Assembly: GCA_007116645.1 (NCBI GenBank)
Contig: SKIA01000073.1
Location: 1-19,546 of the forward strand
DNA: 19,546 bases
From: Candidatus Woesearchaeota archaeon
GTDB lineage: Archaea > Nanobdellota > Nanobdellia > Woesearchaeales > SKIA01
Direction: 5' to 3'
The notes under the pieces were generated by a model. That model did not search any database and was not told the DNA's origin. It saw only the letters and a program-made list of their open reading frames with translations. This document shows, piece after piece, positions 6,128 through 11,765 of this stretch (position 1 is the stretch's first letter; each line of letters starts with the position of its first letter). The translations under genes and the position numbers were made by a program.

Positions 6128-6756
6128 TTGGTCACCTCAAACAATGCTTCGTAAAACTCTTCGATGTTCTTTCCGTGCTTTGCCGAAATACCAATGACAT
6201 CGTACTGCGGGAAGGCAGCCTTGATTTTTTTGATATCAGACTTTTTGAGGTCTACCTTGTTTGCCACGAGCAATACAGGAATATCTCTTGCTTGCAAGTT
6301 ACCAACAATAGTAATGTTTACTTGGCTGTACGGATCTTTTGTTGAGTCCAAAACAATAACGACCGCATCCATGTCATCAAGCCACTTAATAGCGTCAATA
6401 ACGCCTTTAGTTGCTTCTTTGGCACGGTCTTTTGCTTCTTTAGCCTTCATCCCTGACTTGAGGAATTCTTCGTAGTCTATCTTCGTAGCAATTCCTGGAG
6501 TGTCCACGAGGTTAAAGGCTAGTTCTCGACCGTCTTTGGACTTAATCGTTACTTGCTCTTTAATCGTAACTTCACGTGTTTCGTGAGCCATGGCAGAGAC
6601 AGAACCCATCTCTTCACCAAGCCAGTCCTCACAAATACGATTTGCAAGCGTGGTTTTCCCACCGTTGGGAGGCCCATACAGACCGAGTTTTACTTGGCTC
6701 TTCTTCTTGAAAAGAGAAGAAAAAAAAGAAGAAAAAAAATTTCTTATTGCTTTCAT
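6124..6756 (-). CDS. arvA: Era-like small GTPase ArvA/OapA
   Basis: The 210-aa protein has all GTPase motifs: G1 GPPNGGKTT (28-36), G2 HETRE (58-62), G3 DTPG (85-88), G4 NKVD (166-169) and G5 SAKHG (191-195). The family is archaeal, and in haloarchaea the homologue is required for normal extracellular-vesicle formation. The N terminus (MKAIRNFFSSFFSSLFKKK) is an amphipathic, aromatic and basic segment suited to membrane binding; its FFSS repeat is encoded by a tandem T-rich repeat. The ATG overlaps the stop of an archaellin gene as ATGA with no good Shine-Dalgarno, so initiation probably depends on archaellin translation. arvB follows by another ATGA overlap. Family is certain; function here is by analogy. 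Confidence 0.93.
   Translation of the reverse strand: MKAIRNFFSSFFSSLFKKKSQVKLGLYGPPNGGKTTLANRICEDWLGEEMGSVSAMAHETREVTIKEQVTIKSKDGRELAFNLVDTPGIATKIDYEEFLKSGMKAKEAKDRAKEATKGVIDAIKWLDDMDAVVIVLDSTKDPYSQVNITIVGNLQARDIPVLLVANKVDLKKSDIKKIKAAFPQYDVIGISAKHGKNIEEFYEALFEVTK
6720..6739 (-). terminator. Two T8 tracts inside the 5' end of arvA (possible attenuator)
   Basis: The minus strand carries T-runs of eight at 6732-6739 and 6720-6727, separated by CTTC. They lie 18-37 nt inside arvA and directly behind the archaellin stop. U-tracts of this length are archaeal termination signals, so they may stop much archaellin transcription before arvA. They may equally be a by-product of the FF-SS codons. Confidence 0.35.
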
Positions 6757-7313
6757 GGATAGAGATATACTCGCTCCGTGCTGATTACATCAGGCAAGCT
6801 GAATGCAACGACGGTTGGCGTCCCGATTTGTGGGATGAAACTAATCCGCACATCTTCTGCTTCCAATAATGCTCTTTGTGATTGGAAACTAATACTTACA
6901 ACATCTCCTCGTACGAGTAACCCTACGTCACCGTTGGTTCCTTGTTGTAAGTAGCTTGCTGCGAAATGCGTTTGGTTTCCTGCTGCAAGTCCTGAGTCAT
7001 ACACAAAGGTTTGTGTTGAGTTAGATGTTGATAGCGTGAGTGTTACTGCTTCTAGGCGAATAGGGTCGCTTCCAGGGGCGAGCTTCATGATCATTTCAAG
7101 ATCCTCTAGAGCTGCTGTTCCGTCAGTTCCAGAAACTTCTAGTGCTACCGCGTTTGTAGCGATTTGTCCGGTTGCTTGGCTTCCGGTGCTTAGTGCTCGT
7201 TGTTGTAAACTTCCCGCGGTTTGGATTAAAACTCCGGCCGCGACCGCTGCTACTAGTAATAATGCAATAAAAATTATCAGCGTTCCTACTCCCATTTCTG
7301 CTTTTTTCTTCAT
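6753..7313 (-). CDS. Archaellin (archaeal flagellin), downstream copy
   Basis: This is a structural subunit of the archaellum filament. The 186-aa product has a class III signal peptide (MKKKAEMG, cleavage by FlaK/PibD after G8) followed by the near-invariant archaellin N-terminal helix VGTLIIFIALLLVAAVAAGV and LIQTAGSLQQRALSTG. The rest is the beta-rich outer domain, with one NQT and one NST sequon and the C-terminal RVYLYP also found in the neighbouring copy. It has its own TATA box and a Shine-Dalgarno GGAGTGA 8 nt before the ATG. Its stop overlaps the start of arvA. No other archaellum gene (FlaF/G/H/I/J) is in the window. A pilin-like use of the same fold is possible. Confidence 0.93.
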   Translation of the reverse strand: MKKKAEMGVGTLIIFIALLLVAAVAAGVLIQTAGSLQQRALSTGSQATGQIATNAVALEVSGTDGTAALEDLEMIMKLAPGSDPIRLEAVTLTLSTSNSTQTFVYDSGLAAGNQTHFAASYLQQGTNGDVGLLVRGDVVSISFQSQRALLEAEDVRISFIPQIGTPTVVAFSLPDVISTERVYLYP

Positions 7314-7321
7314 TTAAAGGG

Positions 7322-7328
7322 TCACTCC
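7322..7328 (-). promoter_or_regulatory. Shine-Dalgarno of the downstream archaellin
   Basis: GGAGTGA on the minus strand lies 8 nt before the ATG at 7313. With the TATA box at 7351-7360 it implies a leader of only about 16 nt. Confidence 0.6.
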
Positions 7329-7350
7329 ACTGTTACTAATCAAAAATGTA

Positions 7351-7360
7351 CTATATAAAT
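7351..7360 (-). promoter_or_regulatory. TATA box of the downstream archaellin
   Basis: ATTTATATAG on the minus strand is centred 42 nt before the ATG at 7313, placing the expected start site near 7329 and leaving room for the Shine-Dalgarno. Confidence 0.6.
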
Positions 7361-7374
7361 CTTTTCGTATTTTC

Positions 7375-7390
7375 GGAAATAAAAGAAAAG
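7375..7390 (-). terminator. Weak T-rich terminator after the upstream archaellin
   Basis: The minus strand reads CTTTTCTTTTATTTCC about 10 nt after the stop at 7400. T-rich but with no long run, so only a tentative archaeal terminator. Confidence 0.3.
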
Positions 7391-7399
7391 TGCCTCTAC

Positions 7400-7984
7400 T
7401 CATGGATACAAGTAGACTCGTTGAGTGCTCATCACATCAGGCGTCTCGAAGATAACCTGAGTAGGTGTTCCTACTTGAGGAATGAAGTTGATGCGTACAT
7501 ATTCTGCAGCACCAATTTCTGCCTGTGCTACAAATTCGATGCGAACGACATCTCCGCGAACAAGAAGTCCTTCGTCAGAAGCAGTTCCTTCTTGCAAGTA
7601 TTCAACCGTGAATGTTCCGTTGTTATTTAACGCATCAACGATGGGCGTAGAACCAGTTGCGTAGGTATACGCAGTAGTTGTGTCAACAGTATTCATCATC
7701 AATGATACTGTTTCTAAACGAATAGGGTCGCTACCTGGAGCTAACTTCATAATCATGGAGAAGTTTTCAACGCCAGCGTTTCGTCCGTCTTCGGCAGAAA
7801 CTTCAAGAGCGACAGCGTTTGTTGAGATCTGACTCGTCGATTGACTACCAGTACTCAAAGCTCGTTGTTGTAAGCTCCCAGCGGTTTGAATAAGCACGCC
7901 CGCAGCAACAGCAGCCACTAATAAAAGTGCAATAAAAATAATCAGTGTACCAACGCCCATTTCTGCCTTTCGTGCATTACGCAT
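7400..7984 (-). CDS. Archaellin (archaeal flagellin), upstream copy
   Basis: The 194-aa protein is a tandem paralogue of the next archaellin. The class III signal peptide MRNARKAEMG (cleavage after G10) precedes the same helix VGTLIIFIALLLVAAVAAGV and SLQQRALSTGSQ. Shared blocks continue (TNAVALEVS, IMKLAPGSDPIRLE, GLLVRGDVV) and both end in RVYLYP, while the middle loops differ. Shared protein blocks are spelled with different synonymous codons, so the duplication is not recent. The ATG is preceded by AAGGAGAG at 8 nt and by a TATA box giving a leader of about 45 nt, the most bacteria-like initiation region here. The two subunits probably co-assemble as major and minor filament archaellins. 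Confidence 0.94.
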   Translation of the reverse strand: MRNARKAEMGVGTLIIFIALLLVAAVAAGVLIQTAGSLQQRALSTGSQSTSQISTNAVALEVSAEDGRNAGVENFSMIMKLAPGSDPIRLETVSLMMNTVDTTTAYTYATGSTPIVDALNNNGTFTVEYLQEGTASDEGLLVRGDVVRIEFVAQAEIGAAEYVRINFIPQVGTPTQVIFETPDVMSTQRVYLYP

Positions 7985-7992
7985 AATTTAAT

Positions 7993-8000
7993 CTCTCCTT
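7993..8000 (-). promoter_or_regulatory. Strong Shine-Dalgarno of the upstream archaellin
   Basis: AAGGAGAG on the minus strand, 8 nt before the ATG at 7984. It contrasts with the many genes here that appear leaderless. Confidence 0.7.
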
Positions 8001-8049
8001 GGTTAAGTACGAATACCTAACTCTCTCCAAGCATCTTCTCGGAAAAGGA

Positions 8050-8060
8050 GTATATAAAAT
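8050..8060 (-). promoter_or_regulatory. TATA box of the archaellin gene pair
   Basis: ATTTTATATAC on the minus strand sits directly at the stop of the upstream flavoprotein gene. It predicts a start site near 8029 and a leader of about 45 nt. Confidence 0.6.
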
Positions 8061-9409
8061 TATCCTTTAGACAGTTTGAGGTTAGAAAATACTTCAGCAA
8101 GCGTGGGGTGTGCGTGCACCATCTCACGCAAAATAGCTTCTCCGCGAGCACCAGCGTGCATGAGCGCAACAAACTCATGAACAAGATTATCTCCTTGAGC
8201 GCCTGCAACAGTCGCACCAATCACAACACCGTTGTTAACAAGCACCTTAACGAGGCCTTCTGTTTTGTTAATTATCTGTGCTTTTCCACACGATGCATAC
8301 GATGCAGAAAATACTTCATAAGGAACACCCAGCTTTTGTGCCTGTCCCTCAGACAACCCTACGCCACCAACAACAGGGTGCGTAAACACAGCCCAAGGAA
8401 TTTTATCATAATCAAGCTTTACACGTTTTCCAAACAAAAGATGTTCAAGTGCAAGCCAGCCCTCTCGCTTTGCCGAGTGAGCAAATAACGACTGCCCGTT
8501 CACATCACCAATAGCGTAGACCGACTTGTTTGACGTGCGCAGTTGAGAATCAACAGTGATGTATCCGCGCCCGTTAATAGCAATGCCTGCCGCTTCAAGA
8601 TTTAATGACTTCGTGTTTGGTGCTCGCCCAGTAGCGACCAACAGTGCATCTCCTGATACGCGAGAAACGTCAGCGCCGGAAAGCGTGAGCGTATACTGTT
8701 TGCTATAAGAAACGTTCGTTGTAGCAACGCCAGTGAAAATTCTGACGCCCATACTCACAAGGGAGTCGTGCACGACCTTTCGCACATCATCGTCAAGCAT
8801 TCCCAAAATCGTAGGAGCGCGCTCAACAATAGTTACCTTTGTTCCCAGCGTTGCAAAAAAAGTCGCATACTCGCACGCAATGTATCCGCCACCTAAAATA
8901 AGCAAGTGCTTTGGTTGTTTAGTAAGTTTAACTGTCTCGACATTTGTGAGGAAAGGAACTTGATCAAGTCCGGGAACAGGAGGGACAAATCCAGATGTCC
9001 CTGTTGCAATGATGATGTTGTCAGCAGAGTATTGTGTGTTGTTTACTTCAACAACAGTTTTTGCAATAAAGCGCGCTTCCCCATTGACATACGTTAAGTG
9101 AGGTGACTTTTTGATGGCTTGCTCTGCGTGATCGCGACCTTCTTGCGATATAGCGCGCACACGTTTCATTATCGCTGCAAAGTTTGGTTTTCCAGAGGCA
9201 GTCACTCCAGCTTCTTTTGCGTTCTTTACAGTGCGCAAAACGTCTGCTGCGTGCAGCATGGTTTTTGTCGGAATGCAGCCGTTGTTAAGACACGTTCCTC
9301 CAAGAGGGCCTGTGCCGATAAGAAGTGTTTCTTTGCCATTTGCTGCTGCGGTAAGTGCAGTGCGCAAACCCGCAGTTCCTGCGCCAATAATAATGAGTTC
9401 TGTGTGCAT
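8060..9409 (-). CDS. Dihydrolipoamide dehydrogenase-like flavoprotein disulfide reductase
   Basis: The 449-aa protein belongs to the class I pyridine nucleotide-disulfide oxidoreductases. It has the FAD-binding GAGTAG (9-14), the redox disulfide in GTCLNNGCIPTK (C40, C45), the NAD(P)-binding GGGYIACEYA with an acidic residue ending the strand (TIVERAP, suggesting NAD), the second FAD motif YAIGDVNG, and the C-terminal dimerisation domain ending in HAHPTLAEV (H434, E439 as catalytic base pair). No 2-oxoacid dehydrogenase subunits are nearby, so lipoamide may not be its substrate; thioredoxin-like, CoA-disulfide or other thiol substrates are possible. The ATG is supported by GAGGT (9416-9420) 6 nt upstream; starts further upstream would add ten residues with no homology. 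It diverges from a CPFC microprotein. Confidence 0.93.
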   Translation of the reverse strand: MHTELIIIGAGTAGLRTALTAAANGKETLLIGTGPLGGTCLNNGCIPTKTMLHAADVLRTVKNAKEAGVTASGKPNFAAIMKRVRAISQEGRDHAEQAIKKSPHLTYVNGEARFIAKTVVEVNNTQYSADNIIIATGTSGFVPPVPGLDQVPFLTNVETVKLTKQPKHLLILGGGYIACEYATFFATLGTKVTIVERAPTILGMLDDDVRKVVHDSLVSMGVRIFTGVATTNVSYSKQYTLTLSGADVSRVSGDALLVATGRAPNTKSLNLEAAGIAINGRGYITVDSQLRTSNKSVYAIGDVNGQSLFAHSAKREGWLALEHLLFGKRVKLDYDKIPWAVFTHPVVGGVGLSEGQAQKLGVPYEVFSASYASCGKAQIINKTEGLVKVLVNNGVVIGATVAGAQGDNLVHEFVALMHAGARGEAILREMVHAHPTLAEVFSNLKLSKG

Positions 9410-9415
9410 GTCTCT

Positions 9416-9420
9416 ACCTC
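9416..9420 (-). promoter_or_regulatory. Shine-Dalgarno of the flavoprotein gene
   Basis: GAGGT on the minus strand, 6 nt before the ATG at 9409; it decides this start. Confidence 0.55.
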
Positions 9421-9442
9421 TACTCCAATAAACGACCAAAGG

Positions 9443-9466
9443 GTTTAAATATATTTATGTATATAG
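9443..9466. promoter_or_regulatory. Divergent TATA region between the flavoprotein and microprotein genes
   Basis: The AT-rich stretch contains TTTAAATATAT and TGTATATAGG and can be read as a TATA box in both directions. On the minus strand the box near 9448 places a start site around 9422, before the GAGGT of the reductase. On the plus strand the boxes near 9448 or 9462 serve the microprotein. The gap between the ATGs is 88 nt. Confidence 0.55.
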
Positions 9467-9485
9467 GTGTAGCATATCCTATACC

Positions 9486-9492
9486 GAGGTGA
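9486..9492 (+). promoter_or_regulatory. Shine-Dalgarno of the 24-aa microprotein
   Basis: GAGGTGA ends 5 nt before the ATG at 9498 and is the strongest reason to believe the short frame is translated. The same heptamer precedes arvB. Confidence 0.65.
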
Positions 9493-9497
9493 TTTGT

Positions 9498-9572
9498 ATG
9501 GACCCAAAAAAGAAAAAACACCACGACGAGCACCACCTAGAAGACGGTGAAGAAGGCTGCCCGTTCTGCTAA
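9498..9572 (+). CDS. 24-aa His-rich microprotein ending in CPFC
   Basis: A very short frame encodes MDPKKKKHHDEHHLEDGEEG followed by CPFC and a stop. It has a basic N terminus (KKKK), four His in HHDEHH, an acidic stretch and a C-terminal Cys-Pro-x-Cys pair. This could bind Zn or Fe through His and Cys, or cycle as a thiol/disulfide. A perfect GAGGTGA at 5 nt and a TATA region upstream support translation. It diverges from a flavin disulfide reductase and precedes uvrC by 33 nt. CPxC-containing small zinc proteins are known in archaea, but I do not recognise this one. That it is a gene is likely, not proven; the function is unknown. Confidence 0.65.
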   Translation: MDPKKKKHHDEHHLEDGEEGCPFC

Positions 9573-9574
9573 AG

Positions 9575-9584
9575 ACATATATTA
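9575..9584 (+). promoter_or_regulatory. TATA box of uvrC
   Basis: ACATATATTA begins 2 nt after the microprotein stop and is centred 26 nt before the uvrC ATG, indicating a leaderless uvrC message. Confidence 0.6.
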
Positions 9585-9605
9585 CTAGACGCACACAACA
9601 CTGGT

Positions 9606-11288
9606 ATGAAGGACCTTGCATCACGCGCCCCGACCAAACCTGGCGTCTACTTATTTTTCGATTCTAAAAAACAAGTATTATACGTAGGGAAAGCAAAAAG
9701 CCTACGCTTGCGACTCAAAAGTTATTTCTCCTCACGCGTAAATGACAAGACACGGCTTATGGTATCAAAAGCCGTTGCTATCGAGCACATCATCACTCGC
9801 AACGAAGTAGAAGCATTACTGCTTGAAAACAAACTCATTAACCAGCACAAGCCACCATACAATATTCAGCTCAAAGACACACAACGGTACGCCTGGATAA
9901 TAATTACCAAAGAAGACTATCCGCGCATCTTTACTGCACGAAACAAGAAACGAGCAGGAACATACTTTGGACCATACACAGATGGCAGCGCGCGACGGGC
10001 AATGATTATTACTCTCAACAAAACATTCAAACTCAGAACGTGCCGCACACTCCCAAAACGCGTGTGCCTACAATACCATATCGGCAACTGCTCAGGACCA
10101 TGCCAAGACTTTGACACAAAAGAACTGTATAACGAGCGCGTCGATAAAGCAAGGGCAATACTTGAAGGAAAAACCTCTGAGATAAAAAAACAGCTCGAAC
10201 AAGCAATGAGAAGCGCGGCACAAGAGCAAGCGTACGAAACAGCAAAAGACCTGCGAGACACCCTAAACGCCATACAAGAACTTGAGCGACGACAAGTAAT
10301 AGACACAGACGCCACACACGACCAAACAATTATTGCGTACGAAAAAGACGAACAAGAAACAGTAGCCGCAGTGCTGAGCGTGCATCGAGGAGTCATCTCC
10401 AAAAAACGCGAGTACCGATTTGACGCAAACACTACATCGGACCAATTCATCACAGCACTCTACCGCGAGACGCTGCCGCCAAAAGAAATCATCACCCACC
10501 ACACAGACAACGACAAAGCGCTAGAAGAATACTTTAACAAGACAAAAGGAGTGCGCGTCACCATCACCCAGCCACACAGAGGCGACAAGAAACGCTTGTT
10601 AGAACTCGCCCAAGAAAACGCACGCAACGCACTCACAGAAACAAACACCGCGCTATCAACCCTCAAAGAGCGACTCAACCTCCCAGCAATTCCCAAAACA
10701 ATTGATTGCTTTGACGTCTCAACACTGCAAGGAAGCAATACCGTGGCCGCGAGCGTAAGATACCGCAACGGAGCACCAGACCCCTCTGGATACAGAAAAT
10801 ATGCAATACAAGGAGCACAACAAGACGACTTTGCAGGCATAGAAGAAGCTGTGCGCAGAAGGTACGCAAAAGAAGATTTGCCAGACCTCATAGTGATTGA
10901 CGGCGGCAAAGGACAACTACAAGCAGCACTCAAGAGCCTGCCGCCACGAACAGCCGTCATCGCACTGGCAAAACAACAAGAAGAAATATTTGTGCCCGGA
11001 CTACCATTTCCCAAAAAACTCCCAGACAACGACCCGGGACTACTGCTTTTACGACGCATACGCGATGCGACCCACCGACAAGCAGTAGGATATCACCGCA
11101 CCAAACGAGCAACACACATGGTGCAAAGCTCACTAGACCACATTCCAGGTCTTGGAGAAAAACGAAAACAAGCACTATACGATCGTTTCAAAACATTCAG
11201 CCGAATCAAAAGTGCGAGTAAAAAAGAACTCCAAGCAGTGCTGGGCGAAAAGACTGGTAGCACCGTGTATGAATCACTTAATCAATAA
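9606..11288 (+). CDS. uvrC: Excinuclease ABC subunit C
   Basis: UvrC makes both incisions around a lesion in bacterial-type nucleotide excision repair. The 560-aa protein has the N-terminal GIY-YIG nuclease (GVYLF, then LYVGKAKSLRLRL), the four-cysteine cluster CRTLPKRVC-x7-C-GNCSGPC type (spacing C-x7-C-x7-C-x3-C) that can hold an iron-sulfur cluster, the UVR motif for UvrB (AQEQAYETAKDLRD), the RNase H-like nuclease (IDCFDVS, DLIVIDGGKGQL, RDATHRQAVGYHR) and C-terminal helix-hairpin-helix motifs (IPGLGEKRKQAL). It is slightly shorter than E. coli UvrC (610 aa). UvrABC is of bacterial origin and patchily distributed in archaea, so ancestral transfer is likely. Its 3' end overlaps a convergent gene by 15 nt. 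Confidence 0.97.
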   Translation: MKDLASRAPTKPGVYLFFDSKKQVLYVGKAKSLRLRLKSYFSSRVNDKTRLMVSKAVAIEHIITRNEVEALLLENKLINQHKPPYNIQLKDTQRYAWIIITKEDYPRIFTARNKKRAGTYFGPYTDGSARRAMIITLNKTFKLRTCRTLPKRVCLQYHIGNCSGPCQDFDTKELYNERVDKARAILEGKTSEIKKQLEQAMRSAAQEQAYETAKDLRDTLNAIQELERRQVIDTDATHDQTIIAYEKDEQETVAAVLSVHRGVISKKREYRFDANTTSDQFITALYRETLPPKEIITHHTDNDKALEEYFNKTKGVRVTITQPHRGDKKRLLELAQENARNALTETNTALSTLKERLNLPAIPKTIDCFDVSTLQGSNTVAASVRYRNGAPDPSGYRKYAIQGAQQDDFAGIEEAVRRRYAKEDLPDLIVIDGGKGQLQAALKSLPPRTAVIALAKQQEEIFVPGLPFPKKLPDNDPGLLLLRRIRDATHRQAVGYHRTKRATHMVQSSLDHIPGLGEKRKQALYDRFKTFSRIKSASKKELQAVLGEKTGSTVYESLNQ

Positions 11289-11648
11289 ATTAGTTGTATA
11301 CAACGGTTCTTTTCTTAACTTACGAATACCACTTTCTACACGCCCATGCCACTCCTCTTGGGAACCATCATTATCAGGAAAAAATACGTACAAACGCTGC
11401 TGCGCACTCTCTTGCATCGTGAGCACATACAATGCAGGACAGTCAGGTCGGAGTCCTTGACGAATCTTCGAATCGCAACTCACACCAATCTCGAAGTTAT
11501 ACCTTTTGGTAAACTGAGGCGGTACTTGTACATGTATCGCCTGAGCAGCTTTGCGGGCACCGTCTAACGGGAACTGCTCAACAATATCGGCCAAAGCAGT
11601 GGCGACAGTACCACGAATGCGTCTAAACTGGGACAATGGAATACCCAT
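11274..11648 (-). CDS. 124-aa protein of unknown function, convergent with uvrC
   Basis: I do not recognise this protein. From the ATG at 11648 it is 124 aa, soluble, with a helical N-terminal part (MGIPLSQFRRIRG, ALADIVEQFPLDGARKAAQAI) and a beta-rich C-terminal part (KRYNFEIGVSCDSKI, ALYVLTMQE, QRLYVFFPD). A TTG at 11696 would add 16 hydrophobic residues resembling a lipobox, but a TATA box lies exactly 25 nt before 11648, inside that extension, so I prefer the short form. The gene sits on the opposite strand between uvrC and uvrB and overlaps the uvrC end. Its upstream region abuts the uvrB promoter region. Whether it has a role in repair is unknown. Confidence 0.7.
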   Translation of the reverse strand: MGIPLSQFRRIRGTVATALADIVEQFPLDGARKAAQAIHVQVPPQFTKRYNFEIGVSCDSKIRQGLRPDCPALYVLTMQESAQQRLYVFFPDNDGSQEEWHGRVESGIRKLRKEPLYTTNLLIK

Positions 11649-11668
11649 AAGGCACCCAAGTAAAAGAA

Positions 11669-11678
11669 GTATAAATAA
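11669..11678 (-). promoter_or_regulatory. TATA box of the 124-aa gene
   Basis: TTATTTATAC on the minus strand is centred 25 nt before the ATG at 11648 and is the reason for rejecting the longer TTG-started form. Confidence 0.6.
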
Positions 11679-11737
11679 TTGGCGTTCTACTCCCAAGTAA
11701 CTTCAATCGCACTGGACACCACAATTGAGGGCAACCC

Positions 11738-11745
11738 ACTTAAAC
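11738..11745 (+). promoter_or_regulatory. TATA-like promoter of uvrB
   Basis: ACTTAAAC is centred about 25 nt before the uvrB ATG at 11766. The match is modest but the spacing equals that of neighbouring genes. Confidence 0.45.
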
Positions 11746-11765
11746 ACAAACACACTCTCAACACC

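Noticed and set aside
10460..11059. Long open frame (199 codons) on the minus strand opposite uvrC
   Set aside because: It is antisense to well-conserved UvrC catalytic domains, has no promoter spacing or ribosome site, and a Ser/Arg/Cys-rich composition typical of antisense frames in A/C-rich genes.
11649..11696. N-terminal extension of the 124-aa protein from TTG 11696 giving a lipobox-like LLGC
   Set aside because: A TATA box lies within the extension at exactly 25 nt from the internal ATG, so the hydrophobic stretch is probably the translated promoter rather than a signal peptide.
11679..11765. Extended start of uvrB, 29 codons upstream
   Set aside because: The UvrB family starts at the MKFSLNAPWPP-like segment; the extension has no family similarity and covers the promoter.
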